In this document: piece after piece, positions 9,269-18,202 of the stretch
Numbering within the stretch: the first letter of the stretch is position 1
Layout of the letters: each line of letters opens with the position of its first letter
Assembly (NCBI GenBank): GCA_902595635.1
Contig: CACJQT010000001.1
Coordinates: 1 to 64,000 of the forward strand
Length of the DNA stretch: 64,000 nucleotides
Reading direction: 5' to 3'
From: an uncultured Pelagibacteraceae bacterium
Lineage (GTDB): Bacteria; Pseudomonadota; Alphaproteobacteria; Pelagibacterales; Pelagibacteraceae
The notes under the pieces: generated by a model
Database searches by the model: none
Seen by the model: the letters and a program-made list of their open reading frames with translations, nothing else
Told to the model about the DNA's origin: nothing
Position numbers and translations under genes: made by a program

Positions 9269-9997
9269 TTAACTTAAGTAAATCAAGGATTTTAAAATAG
9301 CATAACTTTCTTTATCAACAATACTACTTATTAATTGTGGCCTGAATCTTCTTTGAAAATTTTTGTAAATTTTAGTTTTATCAGACGATTTTTCTGCAAA
9401 TTCATAACCAAATTTAAATAATAAACTATAAAAATTTCTTGTATCACTTATTCGTACATTCCTTAATTTCTTACAGTTTGTCTGTGTTAAATTATGCCAT
9501 ATACAAATTTTTTTTTTGTAAAGAATTTTCCACGGAAATTTTTCTCCTGGATCTTTTTTTCTTAATGGTGCTATATCTGAATGCCCTAATACATTATTTT
9601 TTTTTATTTTATATTTTTTTATTAAAAATTTAGATAATCTGATTATTGCTTTAACTTGATAATTACTAAAATTTTTGTAACCATGCTGGTGTCCTGGGTT
9701 AGATATTTCTATACCAATTGAATTAGAGTTAATGAGCCGATCCTTTTTCCAAGATGATATTCCAGCATGCCAAGCGACATATAAATCTGGAATCATTCGA
9801 ATAATCTGCCCATTTTTTCTTATAAAATAATGACAACTTACATTTGAATTTTTGCTAGTTAGTTTTCTTATTGCCCCTCTTTCAGATTTCATTCCTGTAT
9901 AGTGAAAAACTATGTATTTCACTTTAGATTTTGGTCTTTTTTTTAAATTAAAATTTGGAGAGTAATTTATAGACATTTTTTCAACATTTTTCTGCAT
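9269..9997 (-). CDS. AmpD-like N-acetylmuramoyl-L-alanine amidase
   Basis: Amidase_2 family zinc enzyme that cleaves the bond between MurNAc and L-Ala in wall fragments. In the 242 residues, zinc-ligand motifs are visible: VFHYTG (first His) and GHSDIAPLRKKDPG (second His and Asp), with CHYFIRKNG and AWHAG between. No signal peptide is apparent, so a cytoplasmic role in muropeptide recycling, like AmpD, is the simplest reading. The C-terminal 60 residues resemble a peptidoglycan-binding-like tail but are not clearly assignable. It is divergent from mlaA with 52 nt between starts. Confidence 0.88.
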   Translation of the reverse strand: MQKNVEKMSINYSPNFNLKKRPKSKVKYIVFHYTGMKSERGAIRKLTSKNSNVSCHYFIRKNGQIIRMIPDLYVAWHAGISSWKKDRLINSNSIGIEISNPGHQHGYKNFSNYQVKAIIRLSKFLIKKYKIKKNNVLGHSDIAPLRKKDPGEKFPWKILYKKKICIWHNLTQTNCKKLRNVRISDTRNFYSLLFKFGYEFAEKSSDKTKIYKNFQRRFRPQLISSIVDKESYAILKSLIYLS

Positions 9998-10049
9998 AAA
10001 TTAAAACAATTTATCTTTATATTACTAATTAATATAATATAACTATTTT

Positions 10050-10850
10050 ATGAACAAATTTGTATCAGCAATATTAATTATAATATTTTCTCTTATATAT
10101 ACAAATTCTATTGCAGGGGATGACGGAAAATTAAAAGTAAATGGTAATAATAATAACGGATATGTTGAAGCAAAAGACTGTTTCGAAAAAGTTAATAGAG
10201 GTATTTTTGCATTTAATCAAGTTCTAGATAAAGTAATATTTAAACCTCTTGCTAAAGGTTACCGAATGTTTCCACAGCCAATAAGAGCAGGAACAAGTAA
10301 TGCACTTACTAACTTAAGTAATGTTGTAACAATACCGAACAATGTTCTTCAGGGACAATTTAAAGACGCTGGGGTAAATTCCGCAAGATTAATTATTAAT
10401 TCAACTTTAGGTATCGCGGGAATATTTGATGTAGCTTCTTATTATGGATTAAAAAAACGAGACAAAGAAGACTATGGGCAAACATTAGGTGTTTGGGGTT
10501 CGGGCACGGGCTGTTATTTTGTTCTACCAATTTTAGGACCAACAACGGTTAGAGACTCTGTAGGATCTCTAGCAGGTATAATTGGAGGAGATGCTTGGTA
10601 TAATATTACTGTTGCTAGAGACACTCAATATTTTTCAGAAGCTGACTATTATGCTTCAAAGTTATTAGATGGGGTTGATTTTAGGGCAAAAAATTTGGAG
10701 TCTTTTGATAGTTTAGAAAATAATTCAGTTGATCTATATGCATCTGTTAGAAGTCTTTACTTACAAGATAGATATAGAAAAATTAAAAACATAGACAAAA
10801 CAACTGAGACCCTCAGCGATGACGACTGGGAAGAGTTAGATACTCAATAA
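10050..10850 (+). CDS. mlaA: MlaA/VacJ family outer-membrane lipid-asymmetry protein
   Basis: MlaA removes misplaced phospholipids from the outer leaflet of the outer membrane and passes them to MlaC. The 266 residues start with a signal peptide ending near SIAGDDG. The conserved MlaA core follows, with FNRGIF-like VNRGIFAFNQ, the YRMFPQPIR segment, and DYGQTLGVWGSGTGCYFVLPILGP near 150. No cysteine follows the signal peptide, so the usual lipoprotein anchor is absent. mlaC begins 11 nt downstream, which supports the assignment; mlaDEF are not in the window. Confidence 0.93.
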   Translation: MNKFVSAILIIIFSLIYTNSIAGDDGKLKVNGNNNNGYVEAKDCFEKVNRGIFAFNQVLDKVIFKPLAKGYRMFPQPIRAGTSNALTNLSNVVTIPNNVLQGQFKDAGVNSARLIINSTLGIAGIFDVASYYGLKKRDKEDYGQTLGVWGSGTGCYFVLPILGPTTVRDSVGSLAGIIGGDAWYNITVARDTQYFSEADYYASKLLDGVDFRAKNLESFDSLENNSVDLYASVRSLYLQDRYRKIKNIDKTTETLSDDDWEELDTQ

Positions 10851-10861
10851 TTAATCAATAA

Positions 10862-11452
10862 ATGAAACTTTTAAAATATTTAATTTTTTTTATATATATT
10901 ACTAATTTTAATAATGTTTCTTTATCTAAAAACCCAAGTGATTTAATTAACGAAATTGTTGATGAGGCAGCTTCGATACTATCAAGCAACGATCCTGTAG
11001 AGTCAAAAATAATTAAATTAAATTCTATAGCAGAAAGAAGTGTCGATATAAACGGTATTGGAATGTATACACTTGGCAAGTATAGAAAGACCATTGATGA
11101 TGATCAAAAATCAAAATATCAAAAATTATTTAAAAGCTATTTTTTAAAAAGCTTCTCTAGTAGATTGGTAGATTATACAAACCCTAGAATAAATGTTGTT
11201 TCTGAAAAGAAAGTAAATGAAAAGTACACTATTGTTAATAGCATTTTAGAAGCCACAACTAAGAGACCTCAGGTTAAAATTGACTGGAGAATATATACAA
11301 AGAATCCAGAGAGGCCTCTTATAAGAGATTTGATTGTTGAAGGCTTAAGTTTAGCCAGAACTCAAAAAGAAGAGTTTAATTCAATAATTCAAAATAATGA
11401 TGGTGATATAAATGCATTATTTAAAACACTTGAGGAATTTTTAATTAAATAA
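10862..11452 (+). CDS. mlaC: MlaC/Ttg2D family periplasmic phospholipid-binding protein
   Basis: A 196-residue secreted protein (hydrophobic signal at residues 1-22) of the MlaC family, which ferries phospholipid between MlaA and the inner-membrane MlaFEDB transporter. Family features include the LGKYRKTIDDDQKSKYQKLF helix near 70-95, followed by VDWRIY-like VKIDWRIYTK and the DLIVEGLSLARTQKEEF segment near 160-178. It follows mlaA by 11 nt, evidently as one operon. Its stop lies 1 nt from the end of the convergent CIA30 gene. Confidence 0.92.
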   Translation: MKLLKYLIFFIYITNFNNVSLSKNPSDLINEIVDEAASILSSNDPVESKIIKLNSIAERSVDINGIGMYTLGKYRKTIDDDQKSKYQKLFKSYFLKSFSSRLVDYTNPRINVVSEKKVNEKYTIVNSILEATTKRPQVKIDWRIYTKNPERPLIRDLIVEGLSLARTQKEEFNSIIQNNDGDINALFKTLEEFLIK

Positions 11453-11453
11453 T

Positions 11454-12038
11454 TTAATAAAATCCTACTTCACCTAAGCATATATCTGATTTAAAATCAC
11501 TAAAGCCAGCAACAAGAGCAATAGAGTTTAAAGTTTGCCCCACTATACTTTTTGGTTGATAAAAATTAGATTTTTTAAATTCGATAAAAGGTGCTCTAAT
11601 CTCTTTCCAATTTTTTGTTGAAGTAAATGAAAAACTATAGAACTGCCAAGGAGCCAATGTTAAGCCTGTTCTTAAATGAAGATTATAATTTTTATCATTA
11701 CCATAAACCTTTATATATATCCCATTATAATCTATAGTATTTATTTTAGGTTTTAGATTTGCTCTAATCTGAATAAATCCACCATTATTTTTTGTAGATA
11801 CATTTCCAGTCATTCTATAACAATAAAATCCTTTCACTTCTTCAACTTGAAAATCTCCTGATGATATTCCGCCCATAACTTGATCAGTTATAAAATTCCA
11901 TTTTTGAAATTGATTTGTAAAATTTGGATTTTTTAAATCATCTAATATCATTTCTTTAGAAAAACTACTATTTTGAAATAATATAAGCAAAGCTAAAAAT
12001 ATTATTTTTTTCAAAAGATAATTATTTTTTTTTTGCAA
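11454..12038 (-). CDS. CIA30-domain protein (NADH:ubiquinone oxidoreductase intermediate-associated 30-like)
   Basis: A 194-residue protein with an N-terminal hydrophobic signal (about 10-26) followed by a CIA30 domain. It has the characteristic W-x-x-x-x-DxVMGGxS pattern (WNFITDQVMGGISSGDF) and FRSYxF-like WQFYSFSFTS. In mitochondria CIA30/NDUFAF1 helps assemble complex I. Bacterial homologues are common in alphaproteobacteria but their role is not established. The signal suggests an exported location, unlike the mitochondrial matrix protein. It overlaps the upstream membrane-protein gene by 17 nt. Confidence 0.82.
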   Translation of the reverse strand: MQKKNNYLLKKIIFLALLILFQNSSFSKEMILDDLKNPNFTNQFQKWNFITDQVMGGISSGDFQVEEVKGFYCYRMTGNVSTKNNGGFIQIRANLKPKINTIDYNGIYIKVYGNDKNYNLHLRTGLTLAPWQFYSFSFTSTKNWKEIRAPFIEFKKSNFYQPKSIVGQTLNSIALVAGFSDFKSDICLGEVGFY

Positions 12039-12477
12039 GTTGCTGCAGTAAGTAAATTTCTTTTTCTGTAAGCGTATTTTTTTCCTCTTTAATTTGATCT
12101 TCTAAGCTAAATAATGTAATTAAAGAAAAAAAGGATACTAGAGCAGTTAATACAATAAAGTAAATTGAGCTTAAGTTTACAATTACTAATATTATAAAAA
12201 CACTGGTCCATCCAATAAAAATTCCCCTTAAAATTGTTCTATGACTTTTTAAATCAGGAATTTTTATAAATTGTATAAACAAAAGTATCAAAAGAAGCAT
12301 TATTCCAGATATAGATATTCTTAATAAAACCAAAGTATCAAAACCCCCGCCATATAGTTCTCTGTGAATTAAATACGCAACAATACCTTTATAAGCAAAA
12401 TAACTCAGAATTATAAAACAAACTAATATTGAAATATGATATGAAATTTTGGGTTTTATTTTAATTCTAAATTTCAT
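12022..12477 (-). CDS. Uncharacterised four-helix membrane protein
   Basis: I do not recognise this family. The 151 residues from the ATG at 12477 show four hydrophobic segments (roughly residues 13-33, 49-65, 85-102 and 105-121) and a charged C-terminal tail rich in Lys and Glu. A TTG two codons upstream (12483) is also possible. It overlaps the CIA30 gene by 17 nt and is probably co-transcribed with it, so the two may share a function. It lies downstream of the tRNA-Ile2 gene on the same strand. Confidence 0.7.
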   Translation of the reverse strand: MKFRIKIKPKISYHISILVCFIILSYFAYKGIVAYLIHRELYGGGFDTLVLLRISISGIMLLLILLFIQFIKIPDLKSHRTILRGIFIGWTSVFIILVIVNLSSIYFIVLTALVSFFSLITLFSLEDQIKEEKNTLTEKEIYLLQQLAKKK

Positions 12478-12544
12478 TGACAAAAAAATTTAGATATAAT
12501 TATCATGATTAATAATAAATTACTTGTAATTTTATTGATAATTA

Positions 12545-12621
12545 TGGTGGGCCCGCCAGGACTCGAACCTGGGACCAATACATTATGAGTGTACTGCTCT
12601 AACCAACTGAGCTACAGGCCC
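12545..12621 (-). tRNA. ileX: tRNA-Ile2 (CAT anticodon, lysidine type)
   Basis: A 77-nt cloverleaf: 7-bp acceptor stem (GGGCCTG/CGGGCCC), D-loop AGTTGGTTA, anticodon loop CTCATAA, T-loop TTCGAGT and encoded CCA. CAT could be Met or Ile2. The acceptor pairs C4-G69 and C5-G68 are known determinants for TilS, which converts C34 to lysidine, so Ile2 is favoured over elongator Met. It is the second tRNA after rpoD on the same strand. Confidence 0.9.
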
Positions 12622-12681
12622 TAAATTGAACTCTTAATTATATCATTTTTTTTAAGTTAGCAATTGAAGAAAGCTTAATTA

Positions 12682-12756
12682 TGGTGGGCCGTGTTGGTTA
12701 CGCTCCAACTACCCCTGCAATGTCAATGCAGTACTCTACTATTGAGCTAACGGCCC
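12682..12756 (-). tRNA. tRNA-Val (GAC) with non-canonical D/T-loop elbow
   Basis: A 75-nt cloverleaf with well-paired acceptor (GGGCCGT/ACGGCCC), anticodon (CTGCA/TGCAG) and T (GTTGG/CCAAC) stems, anticodon loop TTGACAT and encoded CCA. The T-loop is AGCGTAA instead of TTCRANN, the D-loop AATAGTA lacks G18, and position 48 is A. Intact stems and CCA argue for a working molecule, but the elbow is very odd. Its first base is the last base of the rpoD stop codon. Confidence 0.85.
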
Positions 12757-14582
12757 TAACTTTCAAGGAAACTTTTTAATTGTTTTGATCTACTTGGATG
12801 TTTTAATTTTCTTAGAGCTTTTGCTTCTATTTGTCTTATTCTTTCTCTCGTAACAGAGAACTGCAGTCCAACTTCCTCTAGAGTGTGATCTGTGTTCATT
12901 CCAACACCAAATCTCATTCTTAAAACCCTTTCTTCTCTTGGGGTAAGAGTAGATAAAATTTTTGTAGTAGCTTCACTTAAATTTGACTTGATTGCTTGTT
13001 CAAGTGGTGCCAATGCTTTTGTATCTTCAATGAAATCTCCTAAACTACTATCTTCTTCATCCCCAACAGGTTTTTCTAAAGAAACAGGTTCTTTTGAAAT
13101 TTTTAAAACTTTTCTGACTTTCTCAAGAGGCATTCTTAATTTTTTTGCAAGTTCTTCTGGAGTTGCTTCCCTTCCAAATTCACTTAGTATAAGTCTCTGG
13201 GTTCTAACAATTTTATTAATCGTTTCTATCATATGAACAGGTATTCTTATTGTTCTGGCTTGATCAGCTATTGACCTTGTTATCGCTTGTCTAATCCACC
13301 AAGTTGCATAAGTTGAAAATTTATACCCTCTTCTATACTCAAATTTATCAACGGCTTTCATTAAACCAATGTTTCCCTCTTGAATTAAATCTAAAAATTG
13401 TAAACCTCTATTAGTGTATTTCTTCGCGATCGATATTACTAGTCGCAAATTAGCTTCAACCATTTCTTTTTTTGCAATCCTTGACTCTTTCTCACCCTTT
13501 TGAACTCTACTAACTAATTTTTTAAATTCAGTTACTGATACGCCCAGTTTAAAACTAATTTCAATAAGTCTATCTTTTATGTTTTTAAATTCAGATTTAT
13601 TTTTTTGAAAGAATTTTCCCCATGTCTCATTTGTATCTAAGAAATCTTTAAAATTTGGATTTATTTCATTTCCTATATAAAATTTAATAAATTCATCTCT
13701 AGAGATTTTAGCGTCTATAGCCAATCTCAATAAGTTTCCCTCGAGTGAAACTATTTTTTTATTTTCAGAATAATGTTTTTGAACTAATTCCTCTAAAACT
13801 GATGGAGAGAGTTGAAGAGATTTTATATTTTCTAAAATATCATCAACAATTTTTTTGTAATTTTTCTCTTTTGAAGTAGAAAATTTTTTTCTATCTAAAA
13901 TACAATTAAGTTTTTCTTTTTGATACTTAATTAATTTATTGTAATCTTTCGTTAGGTCATGAACTGTTTGTAAGACTTTTGGTTTAATCTCTGTTTCCAT
14001 TGCAGCCAACGTTGGATTAAATTCGTCTTCTTCAATGTTACTTTCCTCAGAATTTTGTGCATCGTCATTGTCTTTTTTTTGTTTTGTATTGTTACTATTA
14101 TCGTCATCATCCATATAATTAGTATCAATATCAATTATCTCTCTAACTAAAATTTCATCATTTTGGAGTTTTTGATCCCATTCAAAAAATTGTTGTGCGG
14201 TTATTGGGCTCTGAGATAATGCATTTAACATAACATCTTTTCCAGCCTCAATTCTTTTAGCAATGGCTATTTCACCCTCTCTTGAAAGAAGTTCCACTCC
14301 ACCCATTTCTCTGAGATACATTCTTATTGGGTCATCACTTTTATCAAGTGTTTTACCTTCTTCTTTTGATGAAGAGTCTTTTTTCTTTAAAACTTTAAAG
14401 TCTGACTTTTTTTCAACAAGCACTATATTTTCGTCAAGGATATGTATGAATGCCTGTGCAAGATTTTCACTAGATAAGTTTCTTTTTCCTAAGGATTTGT
14501 TTAATTCTTCATGAGTTATAAATCCTCTATGAATTCCCCTGCCCATTAATCTGGCAAATGATTTTGTAATAATTCGTTCCAC
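12756..14582 (-). CDS. rpoD: RNA polymerase primary sigma factor (sigma-70)
   Basis: The housekeeping sigma factor that directs RNA polymerase to -35/-10 promoters. At 608 residues it has a short region 1.1 ([14 protein letters not shown]), region 1.2 ([11 protein letters not shown] near 85), an acidic non-conserved insert, and regions 2.1-2.4 ([20 protein letters not shown] and [11 protein letters not shown]). Region 4.2 ends in [17 protein letters not shown]. The start is GTG at 14582, chosen because no ATG upstream is in frame. The stop codon TAG shares its G with the first base of tRNA-Val. dnaG lies 66 nt upstream, the classic macromolecular-synthesis order without rpsU. Confidence 0.97.
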   Translation of the reverse strand: MERIITKSFARLMGRGIHRGFITHEELNKSLGKRNLSSENLAQAFIHILDENIVLVEKKSDFKVLKKKDSSSKEEGKTLDKSDDPIRMYLREMGGVELLSREGEIAIAKRIEAGKDVMLNALSQSPITAQQFFEWDQKLQNDEILVREIIDIDTNYMDDDDNSNNTKQKKDNDDAQNSEESNIEEDEFNPTLAAMETEIKPKVLQTVHDLTKDYNKLIKYQKEKLNCILDRKKFSTSKEKNYKKIVDDILENIKSLQLSPSVLEELVQKHYSENKKIVSLEGNLLRLAIDAKISRDEFIKFYIGNEINPNFKDFLDTNETWGKFFQKNKSEFKNIKDRLIEISFKLGVSVTEFKKLVSRVQKGEKESRIAKKEMVEANLRLVISIAKKYTNRGLQFLDLIQEGNIGLMKAVDKFEYRRGYKFSTYATWWIRQAITRSIADQARTIRIPVHMIETINKIVRTQRLILSEFGREATPEELAKKLRMPLEKVRKVLKISKEPVSLEKPVGDEEDSSLGDFIEDTKALAPLEQAIKSNLSEATTKILSTLTPREERVLRMRFGVGMNTDHTLEEVGLQFSVTRERIRQIEAKALRKLKHPSRSKQLKSFLES

Positions 14583-14648
14583 AATAAAAAAGTTTGATGG
14601 TCTTATATAATGTCTAATACAAAAAAATCTATGTGATTTTTTTTAAAT

Positions 14649-16424
14649 TTAGTTGATTTTTTGTTGTTTTTTTAACTCTTTTATCTCATTAAAAGTTTTC
14701 TCACTAAAATCTTGGGAAAATTTTGATTCTAATTCGGATATCCTTTGCTCCAATTCATAATTCTTAAGATCTTGAATAATTTCCATAAGAATCTCTAAAA
14801 TTTTTTCATTATCATTTAAATTTTTTGAAATAATGTGTTTAACTGAGGCATAATTTGTTACTCTACTAATCAAACTTTTATCAATATCTAATTTTTCAAC
14901 ATTTAAGTTCAATAAATTTTCAGATTGATTTAAAATTTCATTATATAACTGCTTATTTTCGTCACTATATAGTTTTACATTATCTAATAAATGAAAATTT
15001 TCGTAAATTAATTTCGGTTTAGTAATTAAAATATATAAAAATGAGAATTCTTTAATTTCAAAAGATCTTAAAGATTTTGTTTCATTAAAGTAACTTTTAG
15101 TTTTAGCAAGAGATTTGGGAAATGTTTTATATTTTTTATTAAATTTTAAATTAATATTTGGCGTCAAATCAGATACTTTTTGTAGAAAATATTCTAAAGT
15201 ATATTTTTTTACAAAGCTATCTTGAATATTTGATGCAATTTCTCTTAATTTTTTTTCAAAAATAGCTTTTGAGCTAGGATTTTCATTTGTCTGGCTTAGA
15301 TAGTGTTCAAATATAAATTTATGTATTTGTATGGACTTTTGTTTTGTAATTTCTATAAAATTTTCTTTTCCAAATTTATTTACATAATTATCAGGATCTA
15401 AATTATCTTCTAAGAGCAAAAAAGAAATTTTTTTGTCAGGTTTTAACTCGTCAATAATATTCTCTGCAGCTCTTAATGCAGCTTTATAGCCACTTTGATC
15501 ACCATCGAAACATATAATAATATGATTATAAAATTGATTTAAAATTTGTATCTGTTTGCTTGTCAAAGCAGTTCCTAGGTTTGCAACACAATTTTCTATT
15601 CCATTTTTTGATAAACTAATAACGTCCATATACCCCTCTACCAAATAAACATCTTCTAATTTATTTGATAATTTTCTTGCTTTATCAAGATTATATAAAT
15701 TTGATCCTTTTTTAAAAAAAGGAGTCTCGGGTGAATTAATATATTTGGCTAAATTTTTATTATCATCTAAAATTCTTCCACCAAAACCTATTACATCCCC
15801 TGATATATTATTTATTGGAAAAATGATTCTATTTCTAAATCTCGAAATAAATTTTTTTTTCTTCTCATCAAAGTAAAATAGCCCTGTATCTTTAATAATT
15901 TTATCATCAAAATCTTTTTTCAAATTTTCATAATAATCATAATCTTCTGTTACAAAACCAAGATTAAAATTTTTAACATCTATTCCTGATAGCCCTCTTT
16001 CTTTAAGATAATTTTTTGCTTGATATGATTTTTCATTTTTAAATAATTCATTTTTATAAAATTCAGAAAAATTCTTACATATAGATTTGTATAATTTCCA
16101 TTTTTTTTCTCTTTCTTCATCTTGTTTTGAAAATGTATAAGGTTGCATTCCTGCCAGATTTGAAAGCATTTTGACTGCCTCACCAAATCTAAGATTTTGT
16201 GTTTTCATTACAAAATCAAAAATATTTCCATGCTCACTTGTGCTGAAACAGTGATAAAATTCTTTTTCATCGTTAACTGTAAATGAAGGAGTTTTCTCTG
16301 TTTTAAATGGAGATAAACCAACAAACTCTTTACCTCTTTTTTTGAGTTTAACAGTTTTAGAAACAACTGTAGAAACTTTTAATCTATTTTTAATTTCGTC
16401 TAAATATTCCTTTGGATATTTCAT
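14649..16424 (-). CDS. dnaG: DNA primase DnaG
   Basis: Primase makes RNA primers for the replisome. The 591 residues include an N-terminal CHC2-like zinc-ribbon fold (about 25-95), the TOPRIM catalytic core with EGYMDVISL near 265 and FDGDQSGYKAA near 310, and a C-terminal helicase-binding part. The zinc ligands are largely replaced: SPFK at 38-41 instead of CPFH, and CFST at 59-62 instead of CxxC. Its ATG overlaps the yqeY stop by one base (TGATG). It precedes rpoD on the same strand. Confidence 0.96.
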   Translation of the reverse strand: MKYPKEYLDEIKNRLKVSTVVSKTVKLKKRGKEFVGLSPFKTEKTPSFTVNDEKEFYHCFSTSEHGNIFDFVMKTQNLRFGEAVKMLSNLAGMQPYTFSKQDEEREKKWKLYKSICKNFSEFYKNELFKNEKSYQAKNYLKERGLSGIDVKNFNLGFVTEDYDYYENLKKDFDDKIIKDTGLFYFDEKKKKFISRFRNRIIFPINNISGDVIGFGGRILDDNKNLAKYINSPETPFFKKGSNLYNLDKARKLSNKLEDVYLVEGYMDVISLSKNGIENCVANLGTALTSKQIQILNQFYNHIIICFDGDQSGYKAALRAAENIIDELKPDKKISFLLLEDNLDPDNYVNKFGKENFIEITKQKSIQIHKFIFEHYLSQTNENPSSKAIFEKKLREIASNIQDSFVKKYTLEYFLQKVSDLTPNINLKFNKKYKTFPKSLAKTKSYFNETKSLRSFEIKEFSFLYILITKPKLIYENFHLLDNVKLYSDENKQLYNEILNQSENLLNLNVEKLDIDKSLISRVTNYASVKHIISKNLNDNEKILEILMEIIQDLKNYELEQRISELESKFSQDFSEKTFNEIKELKKQQKIN

Positions 16425-16879
16425 CAGCTATTAAGTAAATTTTTAATAATCTGACCTGCTTTAGAAAAATCAATTGTATCAGAATGTTTTTTTTTCAATT
16501 CACCCATGACTTTACCCATATCCTTAATTGAAGAGGCACCAGAACTTTTTATAATATCTTCACATATCTTTTTTGTATCTGCCTCAGATAATTGCTTAGG
16601 CAAATATTCGGATAAAACATCAAGCTCCCCTTGTTCAATTTCTAATAAATCTGACCTGTTATTCTTTTTATATATTTCGATTGATTCGGACCTTTGTTTT
16701 ATCATTTTTTTTAAGAGTTTTTTTATATCCTCATCGTCTGTCTCCTTTTTATTTGGGCCAGATCTGTTGTTAATATCTAAGTCCTTAACTCCAGATAAAA
16801 TTAACCTATAAGTTGATATCTTATTTTTATCTTTTGATTTTAAAGCATTTTTGTAATCGTTATCTATTTTATCTCTCAT
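16424..16879 (-). CDS. GatB/YqeY domain protein
   Basis: A 151-residue YqeY-family protein, similar to the tail domain of the GatB amidotransferase subunit. The precise role is unclear; it often sits beside dnaG-rpoD or rpsU. Seen here: the N-terminal MRDKIDNDYKNALKSKDK typical of the family, and the GKVMGELKKKH motif near the C-terminus. I chose the ATG at 16879 because family members begin there; in-frame starts at 16885, 16903 and 16909 would add up to ten residues. It overlaps dnaG by 1 nt. Confidence 0.88.
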   Translation of the reverse strand: MRDKIDNDYKNALKSKDKNKISTYRLILSGVKDLDINNRSGPNKKETDDEDIKKLLKKMIKQRSESIEIYKKNNRSDLLEIEQGELDVLSEYLPKQLSEADTKKICEDIIKSSGASSIKDMGKVMGELKKKHSDTIDFSKAGQIIKNLLNS

Positions 16880-17008
16880 GGTCATAATCAGAATGTACTT
16901 CATAGACAAAATTGTTCAAAAGAAAAAATTGTATTTTTAAAAAATTATTATAGATCTGTTGCGGATAAATACGTTTTATTGTATTAACCTTTAACTTATG
17001 AGTTGTAA

Positions 17009-18202
17009 TTGACTTTAAAACGAAAAAACAAAAATTCACATCTCTCCAATTTTAACACAGCTATTTTAGTTCTTGAAAATAAATCAGTCTTTAAAGGAAT
17101 TGGACTAGGACATACAGGAGAGGCAACTGGAGAGGTATGCTTTAATACATCATTAACTGGATACCAAGAAATAATATCTGATCCATCGTATGCAGGACAG
17201 ATAATAAATTTTACATTTCCGCACATTGGGAACGTTGGGGCTAACAAAGAGGACATAGAGTCTGATAAAATATGGACAAGAGGAGTTATTTTTAATTCAG
17301 AGATAACAAGTCCTTCAAATTATAGGTCTCTTCAAAATTTAGATAAGTGGCTTAAAAAAAATAAAATAGTAGGCATAACTGGTCTTGATACTAGAAGTTT
17401 AACAAATTTTATCAGAGATAAAGGGGCTCCAAAAGGAACAATATCAAACAATAAAAATGGTAAATTTAATATTAATAAACTAATAAATAAATCAATAAAA
17501 TGGCCTGGTTTAAATGGAATGGATCTTGCTCAAGAGGTATCAACTAATAAAACTTATATTTGGAAAGGATATAAAACGTGGAAAAAAAATAAGGGTTATG
17601 AAAAAAATAAAAAAAAAAAATTTAGGGTTGTGGCGATAGATTATGGAATTAAAAAAAATATACTTAGGTATTTTTCTGATTTTGATTGCGAAGTTAAAGT
17701 CGTTTCCTGCAAAGAAAATGCAAATAATATACTTAATCTGAAACCTCATGGAATTTTTTTGTCAAACGGTCCTGGTGATCCTGCTGCAACAGGGAAGTAT
17801 GCGATTAAAGTTGTTAAAAATTTAATAAAAAAAAATATTCCATTATTTGGGATATGTTTGGGTCATCAAATATTAGCTTTAGCATTAGATGCAAAAACTA
17901 AAAAAATGAAATTGGGGCATAGAGGTGCAAATCATCCAGTAAAAAATTTAATTACAAAGAAAGTTGAAATTACCAGTCAAAATCATGGATTTGAAGTTGT
18001 TAAGCAAAGCTTAAAAAAAAATACAGAAATAACTCATCTATCATTATTCGACAATTCTATTGAAGGAATAAGATTAAAAAATAAACCAGTTTTCTCAGTC
18101 CAATATCATCCTGAAGCTAATCCTGGACCACAAGATAGTAAATATTTATTTAGTAATTTTGTTAAAGACATAAAAAAATATGCCAAGAAGAAAAGACATT
18201 AA
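17009..18202 (+). CDS. carA: Carbamoyl-phosphate synthase small (glutaminase) subunit
   Basis: CarA releases ammonia from glutamine for CarB, supplying carbamoyl phosphate to arginine and pyrimidine synthesis. The 397 residues have the N-terminal CPSase domain ([22 protein letters not shown]) and a class I amidotransferase domain with [14 protein letters not shown] (catalytic Cys) and [11 protein letters not shown] (catalytic His/Glu). The start is TTG at 17009; no ATG fits. A four-codon ATG mini-frame (16998-17012) ends in a TGA that overlaps this TTG. A lysine-rich linker coded by long A runs joins the domains near residue 200. It overlaps carB by 23 nt. Confidence 0.96.
   Translation: MTLKRKNKNSHLSNFNTAILVLENKSVFKGIGLGHTGEATGEVCFNTSLTGYQEIISDPSYAGQIINFTFPHIGNVGANKEDIESDKIWTRGVIFNSEITSPSNYRSLQNLDKWLKKNKIVGITGLDTRSLTNFIRDKGAPKGTISNNKNGKFNINKLINKSIKWPGLNGMDLAQEVSTNKTYIWKGYKTWKKNKGYEKNKKKKFRVVAIDYGIKKNILRYFSDFDCEVKVVSCKENANNILNLKPHGIFLSNGPGDPAATGKYAIKVVKNLIKKNIPLFGICLGHQILALALDAKTKKMKLGHRGANHPVKNLITKKVEITSQNHGFEVVKQSLKKNTEITHLSLFDNSIEGIRLKNKPVFSVQYHPEANPGPQDSKYLFSNFVKDIKKYAKKKRH

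Noticed and set aside
17581-17622. Long A runs in carA as a frameshift or sequencing error
   Set aside because: The frame stays open, both CarA domains are intact on either side, and the runs encode a Lys-rich linker; only slippage-proneness remains.
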